From Aestuariivirga sp. (GTDB lineage: Bacteria > Pseudomonadota > Alphaproteobacteria > Rhizobiales > Aestuariivirgaceae), in contig JAUXUN010000005.1 in NCBI GenBank assembly GCA_030680855.1, positions 1 through 64,000 on the forward strand: DNA of 64,000 bases. Reading direction: 5' to 3'. The translations under genes were made by a program, and so were the position numbers. The notes under the pieces were generated by a model that saw only the letters and a program-made list of their open reading frames with translations, ran no database searches and had not been told where the DNA came from. Each line of letters begins with the position of its first letter. Positions within the stretch are counted from its first letter, which is position 1. Of the stretch, positions 19,152 to 27,350 are shown piece by piece.

Positions 19152-20055
19152 GGCTGATGAGATACTCGGCGATGGCTTCGACATCGGCTTGCGGAAGCTT
19201 TGCCATGTTGGCCTGGACTTGCCCCATGCCGCCGGACGACATGTGCTCGTAGCCAAAGACCTCGCCATTTTGAAGCGCCAGGACCAGGTCCTTCTGGTCT
19301 TTGTACCTGCCGGTTTCGACCAGTCCATGGAGACTTGGCACCTTGCCCTGGCCTTCAGGGTGGGGGCCGCCCATCATGAAGCGGCTGTTGTCACGGGCCA
19401 TGATGAGGTTACGGGGCGTGTGGCATTCGCCGCAATGGCCGGGGCCGTTCACCAGATATGAACCGCGGTTCCAGCCTGGCTTTTGGCTGGTATCGGGCTG
19501 CCAGGAGGCGGTATCCAGTCCCACAAATTTCCACAGGCCAAGTCCCCGGCGCAGCAGGAAGGCAACAGGGATCTCAGCCTCGCGCCTTGGTGAGGCAACG
19601 GGCGGCAAACTCATCAGGTAGGCCCTGATATCGAGCACATCTTCAACGGGCATGGCCGCATAGGAGGTGTAGGGGAAGGCCGGAATGAGATGCTGGCCGG
19701 ATTTGGAAATGCCGCGCTGCACGGCGTTGACGAAGTCGATATCCGACCAGTTTCCAATGCCGGTTTGGGCATCAGGAGTCAGGTTCGGGGGATAGAGAAC
19801 GCCGATGGGGGTTTTGAGTGGGAATCCGCCACTGGGCAAATTGGGATCAAGCCCGGCCTGCTCGGCCTTCGGCTTGTGGCAATTCCTGCAGCCACCAGTG
19901 GTATAGAGAATTTCACCGTTGGCAATATTTGCCGTATGGGCGGGGATAGCAGAGGCCGGCAGGGGCCTTGGAGCGCTCAACAGCCAAAACGCAGTGAAGC
20001 CCAGCACTGCGAGCAGTGCCAGACTCCAGAGGGTTCGTTTTGAGACCAGCTTCAG
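19144..20055 (-). CDS. Diheme c-type cytochrome, exported
   Basis: An electron carrier of the fructose-dehydrogenase/thiosulfate-dehydrogenase-like cytochrome group with two CxxCH haem sites, CRNCH near the N-terminus and CGECH in the middle, and distal Met candidates in SYAAMP and GYEHMSSGGMG. The frame is open up to a stop at 20062-20064. The first ATG/GTG is GTG at 20007, which cuts a signal peptide in half. Starting from CTG at 20055 gives MKLVSKRTLWSLALLAVLGF, a convincing leader with AAGGG ten bases upstream, so I use 20055. Conservative coordinates are 19144-20007. It follows the cytochrome c' gene by only a few bases, so both should be cotranscribed and act in the periplasm. Confidence 0.82.
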   Translation of the reverse strand: MKLVSKRTLWSLALLAVLGFTAFWLLSAPRPLPASAIPAHTANIANGEILYTTGGCRNCHKPKAEQAGLDPNLPSGGFPLKTPIGVLYPPNLTPDAQTGIGNWSDIDFVNAVQRGISKSGQHLIPAFPYTSYAAMPVEDVLDIRAYLMSLPPVASPRREAEIPVAFLLRRGLGLWKFVGLDTASWQPDTSQKPGWNRGSYLVNGPGHCGECHTPRNLIMARDNSRFMMGGPHPEGQGKVPSLHGLVETGRYKDQKDLVLALQNGEVFGYEHMSSGGMGQVQANMAKLPQADVEAIAEYLISLK

Positions 20056-20061
20056 GCTCAG

Positions 20062-20529
20062 TTATCCCTTGGGGCGGCGGAAACTTTCGTGGCAGCTCTG
20101 GCAAGCCGCGCCGAGAGCCGGGAAAGCAGCCTTGAAGCCAGCTTCATCGGTTGTGGCGGCAAGGGCTGCCCGGGCATCCACCCAAGCCTGGTATTTTGCA
20201 CCAATATCGCTGCCTTCGGCCCAGATTTCAGGCTTTGCCCAGGTTTCAACGGTAGCGCCTTCCATGCTGCTGGCATCCCAGGCCTTGGCTTCGCCCGCGG
20301 CCGCGTCGGCGGTGGCCATGGCGTCAAGGCTGGCTTTCACAACGGCTGCATCATAGGACGCCTCGCCCTTTATGATGGCAACAAGGGCCCCGATGGCCTT
20401 GCCGTTTGCCTTCATTTCAGCCTGGCGGGCCTTGATCTGGTCATCAGCCGCGGCATAGGCGAGGGAAAAGCCCAAGCCCAGAACGATGGCACCGGCAGTG
20501 ATTGATTTGAAGAGGTTTTTGGAAAGCAT
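20062..20529 (-). CDS. Cytochrome c'-type (class II) monohaem protein
   Basis: A 155-residue periplasmic protein. A signal peptide (ITAGAIVLGLGFSLAYAA, cleavage near residue 27) precedes a four-helix bundle with the haem site CQSCH close to the C-terminus, the class II hallmark. Cytochrome c' proteins bind NO and CO and protect against nitrosative stress, while other class II members carry electrons. It pairs with the diheme cytochrome downstream. Its promoter region contains GTAAC-N7-GTTAC at 20570-20586. Confidence 0.88.
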   Translation of the reverse strand: MLSKNLFKSITAGAIVLGLGFSLAYAAADDQIKARQAEMKANGKAIGALVAIIKGEASYDAAVVKASLDAMATADAAAGEAKAWDASSMEGATVETWAKPEIWAEGSDIGAKYQAWVDARAALAATTDEAGFKAAFPALGAACQSCHESFRRPKG

Positions 20530-20569
20530 TCTTGGTCTCCTGGATTGGCAATTAGCTGTGCAGGGATGG

Positions 20570-20586
20570 GTAACATTACATGTTAC
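20570..20586. promoter_or_regulatory. Inverted repeat upstream of the cytochrome c' gene, candidate operator
   Basis: GTAACATTACATGTTAC is a 7-3-7 perfect inverted repeat lying 41-57 bases before the cytochrome c' ATG. The outer pattern GTAAC-N7-GTTAC recurs with the same spacing at 22590-22606. I do not recognise a regulator for it. Confidence 0.5.
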
Positions 20587-20748
20587 GTGAATATGTCCAG
20601 CGCCAGATCATCACGAAATGGTGAATATTTTTACCAAATGAACGGCATCTGAACGGCGGGTTCGGATCGTATTCAGGCACATGGGCTTAGGGTTTCCTTA
20701 GGTTGAATGGATTACCGTGAGAAACCAAGGAAAGTGGAAAAAACTAAA

Positions 20749-20895
20749 ATGTTGACCGAGCAGACGAACACCCAAGCAAACCGCGCGATGCGCAGCAAGA
20801 AGCTGAGCCCCGAGCTCAATGAATTCTTGCATATGCTTGATTCGCTCGAGGGCCACACGGGTGGCCAGGACACGACTTCCGCGCAAACCCGCTGA
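20749..20895 (+). CDS. Small hypothetical protein (48 aa)
   Basis: An open frame starting at ATG 20749 with GGAAAG about 15 bases upstream. It encodes a hydrophilic 48-residue peptide (MLTEQTNTQANRAMRSKKL..., SPELNEFLHMLDSLEGH) with a predicted amphipathic helix in the middle. It lies alone between the cytochrome c' promoter and the convergent phosphorelay gene. No family is recognised, and the opposite strand is also open here, so it may be chance. Confidence 0.4.
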   Translation: MLTEQTNTQANRAMRSKKLSPELNEFLHMLDSLEGHTGGQDTTSAQTR

Positions 20896-20911
20896 TCTTT
20901 ACTCTTAAAAA

Positions 20912-21703
20912 CTAGATTGTTCCGGCCTTGGCCTTTGCGGCCCAGGCATTTGCGCTGGCCTGCAAGGCATAGATCGTGCCGCGATTGGCGCCATTGCGCT
21001 CAATTTCCACGGCTTTTTTCTCCACATCGGCTGCTTCGAAATTACTGGCAAGGCCCCTAAGGGCATGCGCACAGCGCTGCGTTGTTTCCGCATCACCCGC
21101 CTCGAAGGCCGCCGCCGCCGCATTGGCATAGTGAATGCTTTCAGTGGCCGCCAGGGTCATGAGCTTTATCCAGGTGCCCTTGGGCAGGGTGGCGCGAAGA
21201 CCGTTGAGGATTGAGCCAGGCTTGGCGGGTTCGACGATGACGGGCGGTGCCGCCGCGGGCAACGGAGATTTCAAAACGCCCCTTATGGCGCGGTGAAGCT
21301 CGATGCTGTCGGCGGGTTTTGGCACGGCATGATCGAAGGCATCGCGCCAATGGGAAAATTCGGTGGAGTCGGCAAGGAAGGCCGAAAGGGCCAGAATGGG
21401 CGTTTTGGAGGTTTTTCCGCCGAGCGCGCGAATGCCACGGGCTGCCGTTACGCCATCCATGACCGGCATTTCAATATCGAGCAGAATGACATCGTAAAAG
21501 GATTTTTCCGCCTGGCGCAGGGCGAGTTCGCCATCTTCCACGGCATCGACCTCAAGCCCCATGCGCTTGAGCATGGCGGTTGTCACAATGCGCGAGGCGG
21601 TAGAATCCTCGGCATAGAGAACGCGCGGCCTTGTGCCATCGGCATGTTTGGAGAATTTTTGATTGGGGCGCAGATTCTGGCTGGCAACGGCGGCAACGGG
21701 CAT
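20912..21703 (-). CDS. Response-regulator receiver fused to an Hpt-like domain
   Basis: A 263-residue cytoplasmic phosphorelay protein. The receiver domain (about 26-146) has the acidic pair E32/D33, phospho-acceptor D76 in VILLDIEMPVMDG, and K129 in VPKP. After a Pro/Ala linker (147-160) a helical domain carries AHALRGLASNF with H213, the pattern of a histidine phosphotransfer domain. There is no DNA-binding output and no kinase next to it, so it probably shuttles phosphate in a relay as an orphan. The ATG at 21703 gives a 25-residue leader before the receiver. Confidence 0.82.
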   Translation of the reverse strand: MPVAAVASQNLRPNQKFSKHADGTRPRVLYAEDSTASRIVTTAMLKRMGLEVDAVEDGELALRQAEKSFYDVILLDIEMPVMDGVTAARGIRALGGKTSKTPILALSAFLADSTEFSHWRDAFDHAVPKPADSIELHRAIRGVLKSPLPAAAPPVIVEPAKPGSILNGLRATLPKGTWIKLMTLAATESIHYANAAAAAFEAGDAETTQRCAHALRGLASNFEAADVEKKAVEIERNGANRGTIYALQASANAWAAKAKAGTI

Positions 21704-21826
21704 TCTTTTTCTGCACTCTCAAATCACGTTCTGAGGCAGACTAGTGGGTTAATTATTGTCGAATGGTATTCACTGCCGTTAACTTGTTGCTATGACTAAC
21801 GGGAGATTAACCGGTCTCATTCTGAA

Positions 21827-22474
21827 TCACTTCGTGCCAAACATGCGGTCGCCGGCATCGCCAAGGCCCGGCACGATGTAGCCGTGGGAATTCAGATGGC
21901 TGTCAACCGCTGCCGTGTAGATTTGCACGTCCGGGTGTTCCTCGGAGAAACGCTTTATGCCTTCCGGGGCCGAAAGCAGGCACACCAGGCGAATATCCTT
22001 GGCGCCTTTTTCCTTTAGCCGGGTAATGGCCGCCGCCACAGAATTGCCAGTGGCCAGCATGGGGTCCACCACAATCACCCGGCGCTCGGCGATATCGGCC
22101 GGAACCTTCATGTAATATTCCACGGGCTGGAGGGTTTCCGGATTGCGGTAAATGCCTATGTGGCCGACGCGGGCCGAGGGCATGAGATCGAGCATGCCTT
22201 CGAGCAGGCCGTTGCCCGCCCGCAGAATGGAGACGATGACGAGCTTCTTGCCCTTGAGGATGGGGGCTTCCATTTCCGCCACGGGGGTTTCGATGGTTTG
22301 CGTCGTCATGGGCAGATCGCGGGACACTTCATAGGCGAGCAGCAGGCTGATCTCACGCAAGAGCTGGCGGAACACGGCGGACGGCGTGTGCTTGTCGCGC
22401 ATCAGGGTAAGCTTGTGGAGAACAAGCGGATGATCCACGATCGTCAGGTTTTTCAAGAGTGCCGATGTGGCCAT
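21827..22474 (-). CDS. upp: Uracil phosphoribosyltransferase
   Basis: A 215-residue salvage enzyme converting uracil and PRPP to [32 protein letters not shown] at the N-terminus, [14 protein letters not shown], the PRPP loop [13 protein letters not shown] and the uracil-binding end [24 protein letters not shown] are all diagnostic. It is divergent from the VOC gene with a 146-bp gap. Confidence 0.97.
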   Translation of the reverse strand: MATSALLKNLTIVDHPLVLHKLTLMRDKHTPSAVFRQLLREISLLLAYEVSRDLPMTTQTIETPVAEMEAPILKGKKLVIVSILRAGNGLLEGMLDLMPSARVGHIGIYRNPETLQPVEYYMKVPADIAERRVIVVDPMLATGNSVAAAITRLKEKGAKDIRLVCLLSAPEGIKRFSEEHPDVQIYTAAVDSHLNSHGYIVPGLGDAGDRMFGTK

Positions 22475-22589
22475 AATTCACTCCTCCAGTTTGGCCTTTC
22501 ATTTCGGCTTTTCGCGCGGCAAACTCAAGGCCAGCGGCACGTTCATCCACGGCTTTGACTTGATTATGGCTGTGGTTCGCCCTATCTGC

Positions 22590-22606
22590 GTAACACAATT
22601 AGTTAC
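22590..22606. promoter_or_regulatory. GTAAC-N7-GTTAC inverted repeat upstream of the VOC gene
   Basis: GTAACACAATTAGTTAC lies 15-31 bases before the VOC ATG in the divergent gap with upp. It shares half-sites and spacing with the site at 20570-20586. It overlaps the expected promoter/leader, so a repressor site is plausible. Confidence 0.4.
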
Positions 22607-22620
22607 ATAAGAGAAAGATC

Positions 22621-23121
22621 ATGACGCAGACCGCCAAACCCATCGCCGCCGGCACCTCCATCGGCCACGTGCACCTGAAAGTGTCGAATATCCAGAAATC
22701 CCTGGATTTCTACTGCGGAGTGCTGGGTTTTGAGCTGCAGCAGCTTTATGGCGACCAGGCGGCATTTGTTTCGGCAGGCGGATACCATCATCATTTGGGC
22801 ATGAACACCTGGGAAAGCCTTGACGGCTCGCCGCCGGCGCCGGGCACCACGGGGCTTTTCCATACGGCGATCCTTTATCCGACACGGGCCGACCTGGGCG
22901 ATGCCCTGCGGCGGCTCAAGGCCCACAATATCCCGCTTGATGGCGCTTCCGACCATGGCGTTTCGGAGGCGTTGTATCTACGCGACCCGGACCAGAATGG
23001 CGTGGAGCTCTATTGGGACCGGCCCAAGGAAAAGTGGCCGCGCAAACCCGACGGCAGCCTTGCCATGGTGACGGCGCGGCTTGACCTCACCAGCCTGCTC
23101 AAGGAAGGCGCTGAGAGCTGA
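22621..23121 (+). CDS. VOC-family (glyoxalase/extradiol dioxygenase) protein
   Basis: A 166-residue metalloprotein of two beta-alpha-beta-beta-beta modules. Likely ligands are the His in GHVHLKV, the central HH/H stretches (GGYHHHLGMNTW and GLFHTAIL) and the Glu in DPDQNGVELYWDRP. The sequence is closest in pattern to catechol-2,3-dioxygenase-like proteins of the CatE/YfiE type. Substrate is unknown. It is alone on its strand, preceded by a candidate operator and followed by a REP-like element. Confidence 0.8.
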   Translation: MTQTAKPIAAGTSIGHVHLKVSNIQKSLDFYCGVLGFELQQLYGDQAAFVSAGGYHHHLGMNTWESLDGSPPAPGTTGLFHTAILYPTRADLGDALRRLKAHNIPLDGASDHGVSEALYLRDPDQNGVELYWDRPKEKWPRKPDGSLAMVTARLDLTSLLKEGAES

Positions 23122-23140
23122 CGGGTTTATCACTCCCTTA

Positions 23141-23218
23141 TCTCATCATGCCGGTGCTCGACACGGGCATCTCCGTCCTGCGAAGAAGATGACCGGATCA
23201 AGTCCGGTCATGATGAGA
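23141..23218. repeat. REP-like palindromic element in a convergent gap
   Basis: The ends TCTCATCATG and CATGATGAGA are reverse-complementary. Two inner stems (CCGGTG.. and GACCGGATCAAGTCCGGTC) give a cloverleaf-like fold. It fills the gap between the convergent VOC and aminotransferase genes and may serve as a bidirectional terminator. Close relative at 55567-55642. Confidence 0.75.
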
Positions 23219-23228
23219 ATTTTGTTGA

Positions 23229-24326
23229 TCAGGAATTGGCGGCCTTCACTGCCAGCGGCAAGGCCTCGTCGAGGGCTGCAAGATTTTCGTCCGTTCCCAC
23301 GCTTATCCTGATGCAGCGGTTCAAGGGCGCTACGCCCGGCATGCGCACGAATATGCCGTGGGCGGCGAGGCCTTCCAGAACTTTCCGGGCATAGGCGCCA
23401 TCACGGCCGCAATCGACGGCGACGAAATTGGTTGAGGAGGGAATGCAGCCGAAGCCATTGAACTGGGCAATGGCGTAAATTTTTTCGCGGGCCCGGGCGA
23501 CGCGCTGCTGCACACTCTTGAGATAATCCTGATCGGCAAGAGCGGCAATGACGCCGGTCTGGCCCATGCGGTTCACGCCGAAATGATTTCTGATCTTGTC
23601 GAACGCCGAAATGAGATGGGGATGGCCCAGGGCGTAACCGACACGTACGCCGGCCATGCCATAGGCTTTGGAAAAGGTGCGGAAGCGCAGGACATTGGGA
23701 TTTGTCATATCAAGGGCCGGAACCGTGCCTGCGGCAAAGTCATGGTAGGCCTCATCCAGCATCAGCAGCGCGCCCGCCGGAATGTTGTCGATCAAATCCT
23801 GCATGACACTGCCCTTCCAGCAGGTGCCCATGGGATTATCCGGATTGGCAAAATAAATCAGGCGGGCGTTTTCTTTCTTTGCCAAGTCCAGCAGGGACGA
23901 CGGATCCTCGTGATCATTCACATAGGGCGTGGTGACAAGCCTGCCGCCGAAGCCTGCGACATGAAAACTGTAGGTGGGATAGGCGCCGAGAGAACTTACT
24001 ACGGTGAGGCCGGGTTCCACAAAAAGCCGGACGGCGAGGCCGAGCAGGCCGTCGATACCTTCGCCAACCGTGACGTTTTCAATGCCGATCCCATGATGGT
24101 TGGCAATCGCGGCGCGGAGATCATGAACTTCCGGGTCGCCATATTTCCACGACTCGAGAGCTGCTTCCTGCATGGCGGCAATGGCCTTGGGCGAGGGCCC
24201 GAAGACACTTTCATTGGCCCCGATGCGGGCGCGAAGCGGAATGCCGCTGCGCCGCAGAATGGTTTCAGGGCCAACAAAAGGAACGGTGGAGGGGAGGCTG
24301 TCGATGAGGGGAGTAAAACTGGTCAT
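23229..24326 (-). CDS. PLP-dependent aminotransferase, histidinol-phosphate aminotransferase-like
   Basis: A 365-residue fold-type I aminotransferase. ANESVFGPSPKAI at the N-terminus, NPDNPMGTCW (cofactor Asn region), MLDEAYHDF (Asp for the pyridine nitrogen) and the Schiff-base lysine in RFRTFSKAYGMAGVRVGYALG are in order, and the substrate-carboxylate Arg is in RCIRISVGT. It may act on histidinol phosphate or an aromatic amino acid. No histidine or aromatic pathway genes are adjacent, so the symbol hisC is withheld. Confidence 0.88.
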   Translation of the reverse strand: MTSFTPLIDSLPSTVPFVGPETILRRSGIPLRARIGANESVFGPSPKAIAAMQEAALESWKYGDPEVHDLRAAIANHHGIGIENVTVGEGIDGLLGLAVRLFVEPGLTVVSSLGAYPTYSFHVAGFGGRLVTTPYVNDHEDPSSLLDLAKKENARLIYFANPDNPMGTCWKGSVMQDLIDNIPAGALLMLDEAYHDFAAGTVPALDMTNPNVLRFRTFSKAYGMAGVRVGYALGHPHLISAFDKIRNHFGVNRMGQTGVIAALADQDYLKSVQQRVARAREKIYAIAQFNGFGCIPSSTNFVAVDCGRDGAYARKVLEGLAAHGIFVRMPGVAPLNRCIRISVGTDENLAALDEALPLAVKAANS

Positions 24327-24409
24327 GGGGTCATATTATTTTCTGAGTATGGGCATCTGATCTATTGGTTAAAGAATTGTCAATGATCAGTTCACGGATG
24401 AATTAAAGA

Positions 24410-25069
24410 TCAGGCATGCTCGTGGGGCAGGCCTGCGGCTTTCCATTCGGGGAAGCCATCTTCCAGTCGGCGCGCCTTAAAACCATGGGCGCGCAACGCT
24501 GCGACTGCCTCGAAGGAGAGGACACAATAGGTGCTGCGGCAATAGGCGACTACTTCCTGATCAGGATTGAGTTCTGCAAGCCTTGCGTCGAGATCATTCA
24601 GGGGGATATTGACGGCGCGGGGGAGATGGCCCTGGGCGAATTCATCCGTTGGCCTGACATCAAGAATGGTCACGAGGCCCGCGTGCGAGCGCTTCAGCAA
24701 TTCTTCCCGCGAAATTGGTTCCATCGTGTCACGGTCGGCGAAATAGCCGCGCACGATTTTGTTCACTTCGGCGATATTCCGTTCCGCGACCTGGCGCAGG
24801 GAGGCGAGCAGGGCGAGAACGATTTCGTCGCTGAGATAATAGAGAACAAACTTTCCATCGCGCCTTGAGACGACAAGACCGGCGCGCCGTAAATGCTGCA
24901 GATGTTGGGAGGTATTGGCGATTGAGAGATGAACGCGTGTCGACAGGGCCTCAACGCCGCACTCGCCTTGGGCCAGTTGCTCAAGAATTTCAAGCCGGTG
25001 CGCATGGCCGAGGGCGCGGGCGACTGACGCGAACTCCGCGAAGAGCTTTTGCTTGGGGCTTGTTGACAT
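24410..25069 (-). CDS. ArsR-family regulator fused to a rhodanese domain
   Basis: A 219-residue protein. The ArsR winged helix covers about 1-100 (LGHAHRLEILEQLAQGECGVEAL, then ANTSQHLQHLRRAGLVVSRRDGKFVLYYLS). A rhodanese domain (about 122-216) follows with the active-site loop VVAYCRSTYC, catalytic C177 plus C182. The ArsR part has a single Cys, C37. Such fusions suggest sensing of sulfane sulfur, with the rhodanese Cys loading a persulfide; this is inference. It is divergent from a four-gene cluster that contains a second rhodanese and a DsrE-like protein, its likely regulon. ATG at 25069 is used; a GTG lies one codon upstream. Confidence 0.88.
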   Translation of the reverse strand: MSTSPKQKLFAEFASVARALGHAHRLEILEQLAQGECGVEALSTRVHLSIANTSQHLQHLRRAGLVVSRRDGKFVLYYLSDEIVLALLASLRQVAERNIAEVNKIVRGYFADRDTMEPISREELLKRSHAGLVTILDVRPTDEFAQGHLPRAVNIPLNDLDARLAELNPDQEVVAYCRSTYCVLSFEAVAALRAHGFKARRLEDGFPEWKAAGLPHEHA

Positions 25070-25092
25070 CACCGTGTTCCATACATTATATC

Positions 25093-25104
25093 AATCAAGT
25101 GATT
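25093..25104. promoter_or_regulatory. Candidate operator in the divergent ArsR/hydroxylase gap
   Basis: AATCA-AG-TGATT is a perfect inverted repeat centred in the AT-rich 80-bp divergent gap, embedded in a longer imperfect palindrome from TATAT to AATATA (25087-25115). AT-rich dyads of this kind are typical ArsR-family sites. Confidence 0.45.
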
Positions 25105-25149
25105 AATTGAATATAGATAAATCTTTCTGCTGGCAAGGGATTTTTGGCT

Positions 25150-25992
25150 ATGTCCGAGTTTTTATTGGCGAATGAGCCGCAAGTCCGGCTGTTTTTCCTC
25201 TTTTCAATCCTTGCCAGCATGGCCGCATGGGAGGTGGCCGCGCCCCGGAGGCGGCAGGAAATTCCCCGCCTTTTGCGCTGGAGCAACAACATCGCGGTTG
25301 TGGTGGTCGATACGCTGCTGGTTCGGCTGACCTTTCCGGTCGTGGCAGTGGGCATGGCCCTTCTGGCAGATGAAAGAGACTGGGGGTTATTGAATATTTT
25401 CGCGGTGCCCGGCTGGCTCGGCTTTATCGTATCGCTGCTGCTGTTCGATCTCGCAATTTATCTGCAGCATGTGATGTTCCATGCGGTGCCTGCACTCTGG
25501 CGGCTGCACCGCATGCATCACGCCGATCTGGAATTTGACGTCACCACAGGCTTGCGCTTTCATCCCATCGAAATTCTGCTCTCGATGGCGCTCAAGCTTG
25601 CCATTGTTGTAGCGCTTGGTCCGCCCGCGGTTGCAGTGCTGGTTTTTGAAGTGCTGCTGAACGGGACTGCGCTATTCAATCACAGCAACATTCGCCTTCC
25701 GCTGGGACTGGACCGCATCTTGCGACTCATCGTGGTGACGCCCGACATGCACCGGGTTCATCATTCTATTCATCCGCATGAGACCAACAGCAATTTCGGT
25801 TTCAACCTGCCTTGGTGGGACCGCTTGCTGGGAACCTACCGCGCTCAACCGCGAGAAGGCCATGAGGGCATGACCATTGGAATCGAACAATTTCGAACAT
25901 CCAGGGATCTCTGGCTTGACCAGATGCTGATCCAGCCTTTGCGCGGGCCGGCCAGCGGCTACTCCATCAATCGGGAGGGGAAACCGAAATGA
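25150..25992 (+). CDS. Sterol desaturase/fatty-acid hydroxylase family membrane protein
   Basis: A 280-residue integral membrane di-iron protein. Helices lie near residues 12-30, 45-72 and 88-106, with more around 142-172. The histidine clusters are H107/H111 (HVMFH), H120/H123/H124 (HRMHH), H138, H178 (NHSN), and H201/H204/H205 (HRVHH). GFNLPWWDRLLGTY is the usual late motif. The family oxidises or hydroxylates lipids. It is the first gene of the cluster divergent from the ArsR-rhodanese regulator and its stop overlaps the next start in ATGA. Confidence 0.85.
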   Translation: MSEFLLANEPQVRLFFLFSILASMAAWEVAAPRRRQEIPRLLRWSNNIAVVVVDTLLVRLTFPVVAVGMALLADERDWGLLNIFAVPGWLGFIVSLLLFDLAIYLQHVMFHAVPALWRLHRMHHADLEFDVTTGLRFHPIEILLSMALKLAIVVALGPPAVAVLVFEVLLNGTALFNHSNIRLPLGLDRILRLIVVTPDMHRVHHSIHPHETNSNFGFNLPWWDRLLGTYRAQPREGHEGMTIGIEQFRTSRDLWLDQMLIQPLRGPASGYSINREGKPK

Positions 25993-26981
25993 ATTTAACC
26001 CGTCTCATTCCTCGCGCGTTGCTTTTGGCTGTTATCGTTGGCGCAATATTTTGGGCGGCGGTTTATCGCGAACAATTCGATGCTACATCTTTGGATCGTT
26101 GGCTCACTAATCTCGGACTCTGGGCACCTGTCGTTCATGCCTTGCTCTTTGCTGTAGGAACCATCGTATTCTTGCCGGGCTCGCTGTTTGCGCTCGCAGG
26201 CGGAGCGCTGTTCGGGCCGGTGTGGGGCGCGATCCTCAATCTGGTTGGTGCAACGTTTGGCGCTAGCCTTGCTTTTCTCATCGCCCGTTATCTCGCTGGC
26301 GACTGGGTGGCACGGAAATCGGGCGGACATCTGAAACGATTGGTAGATGGCGTGGAAAAAGAAGGCTGGCGTTTTGTGGCCTTTGTCCGCCTGGTGCCGC
26401 TATTTCCTTTCAACCTGACCAATTATGCGCTAGGGCTCACGCGCATTGGTTTTCTGCCCTATGTCATCACCTCCTTCATTTGCATGGCGCCCGGCGCTGT
26501 CGCTTTCGGTTGGTTGGGGCACGCGGGCCAGGGGGCGCTGTCAGGTGATGCCTCAGCAATCCGCTACGGGCTTTATGCGCTTGGATTGCTGGCGGTAATT
26601 GCCTTCGTGCCGCGGCTTATCAAGCAGATGCGGCAAGGCAGGATTGCCTGGATCGAAGCCGATGAACTGCAAAAGCAGATGAAGAGTGGTGCGGCGCTCA
26701 CCATCCTCGATGTGCGCGGACCGGACGAATTTGTTGGCGCGCTTGGGCATATTTCTGGAGCGGCCAACATTCCGGTCGGCGACATTGCCAATCGCTTGAT
26801 CGAGATCAAAGCGCTGGGAAACAAGCCGGTTATCATGGTGTGCAAGACCGACAGGCGCTCTGCCCAAGCGGCAGAGATCTTACGGAACGAAAATTTTGCC
26901 GATGTGCGTGTGTTGCGCGGAGGCATGGAGCGCTGGAACCAGATTGGCCTAGAGGTCAAGGGCGGTGCTCCTGATACATGA
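25989..26981 (+). CDS. TVP38/VTT-domain membrane protein fused to a rhodanese domain
   Basis: A 330-residue two-part protein. Residues 1-212 form a VTT/DedA-like membrane domain with FLPGSLFALAGGALFGP (62-78) and FVRLVPLFPFNLTNYALG (132-149). Residues 220-326 form a rhodanese domain on the cytoplasmic side with catalytic C285 in VIMVCKTDRRSAQAA. VTT proteins are linked to lipid scrambling or ion-coupled transport; with a rhodanese a role in moving or capturing reduced sulfur is conceivable but not shown. It overlaps the hydroxylase gene by four bases. Confidence 0.88.
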   Translation: MNLTRLIPRALLLAVIVGAIFWAAVYREQFDATSLDRWLTNLGLWAPVVHALLFAVGTIVFLPGSLFALAGGALFGPVWGAILNLVGATFGASLAFLIARYLAGDWVARKSGGHLKRLVDGVEKEGWRFVAFVRLVPLFPFNLTNYALGLTRIGFLPYVITSFICMAPGAVAFGWLGHAGQGALSGDASAIRYGLYALGLLAVIAFVPRLIKQMRQGRIAWIEADELQKQMKSGAALTILDVRGPDEFVGALGHISGAANIPVGDIANRLIEIKALGNKPVIMVCKTDRRSAQAAEILRNENFADVRVLRGGMERWNQIGLEVKGGAPDT

Positions 26982-26993
26982 AGGAGTACGCAG

Positions 26994-27350
26994 ATGAAAA
27001 AAGTTTCAAACCTGGTTGCTGGTGCATTTCTTGCGGCGGTGGCTTTAGCGCCGGGCTGGGCCTTGGCGCAGGGGCAGGCTGCAGGCGAAAGATACGGCTA
27101 TGGCCCCGGCATGATGGGGTGGGGTGAAGGAGGGTACGGCATGTTTTTTGGACCGCTATTCATGATCCTGACACTGGTTGCCGTGATTGCCGCCATTGTC
27201 TTTCTCATTCAATGGCTCGGCGGCGGGTCATGGCAAGGGGCGCAAAAGCCAACTGGTCCCGCTCCGCTCGATATCCTGAAGGCGCGTTTTGCGCGCGGCG
27301 AGATTGACCAGAAAGAGTTTGAGAGCCGCCGCAAAGTGCTGGCCGAATGA
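26994..27350 (+). CDS. Small exported/membrane SHOCT-domain protein
   Basis: A 118-residue protein. A signal peptide ends near ALAQG (residues 22-27), followed by a Gly/Met/Tyr-rich stretch (YGYGPGMMGWGEGGYGM), one membrane helix (about 53-75) and a C-terminal SHOCT motif (PLDILKARFARGEIDQKEFESRRKVLAE). Met/Gly-rich segments like this occur in proteins near copper or redox genes. It has a ribosome-binding site (AAGGAG) and overlaps the DsrE-like gene by four bases. Confidence 0.78.
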   Translation: MKKVSNLVAGAFLAAVALAPGWALAQGQAAGERYGYGPGMMGWGEGGYGMFFGPLFMILTLVAVIAAIVFLIQWLGGGSWQGAQKPTGPAPLDILKARFARGEIDQKEFESRRKVLAE

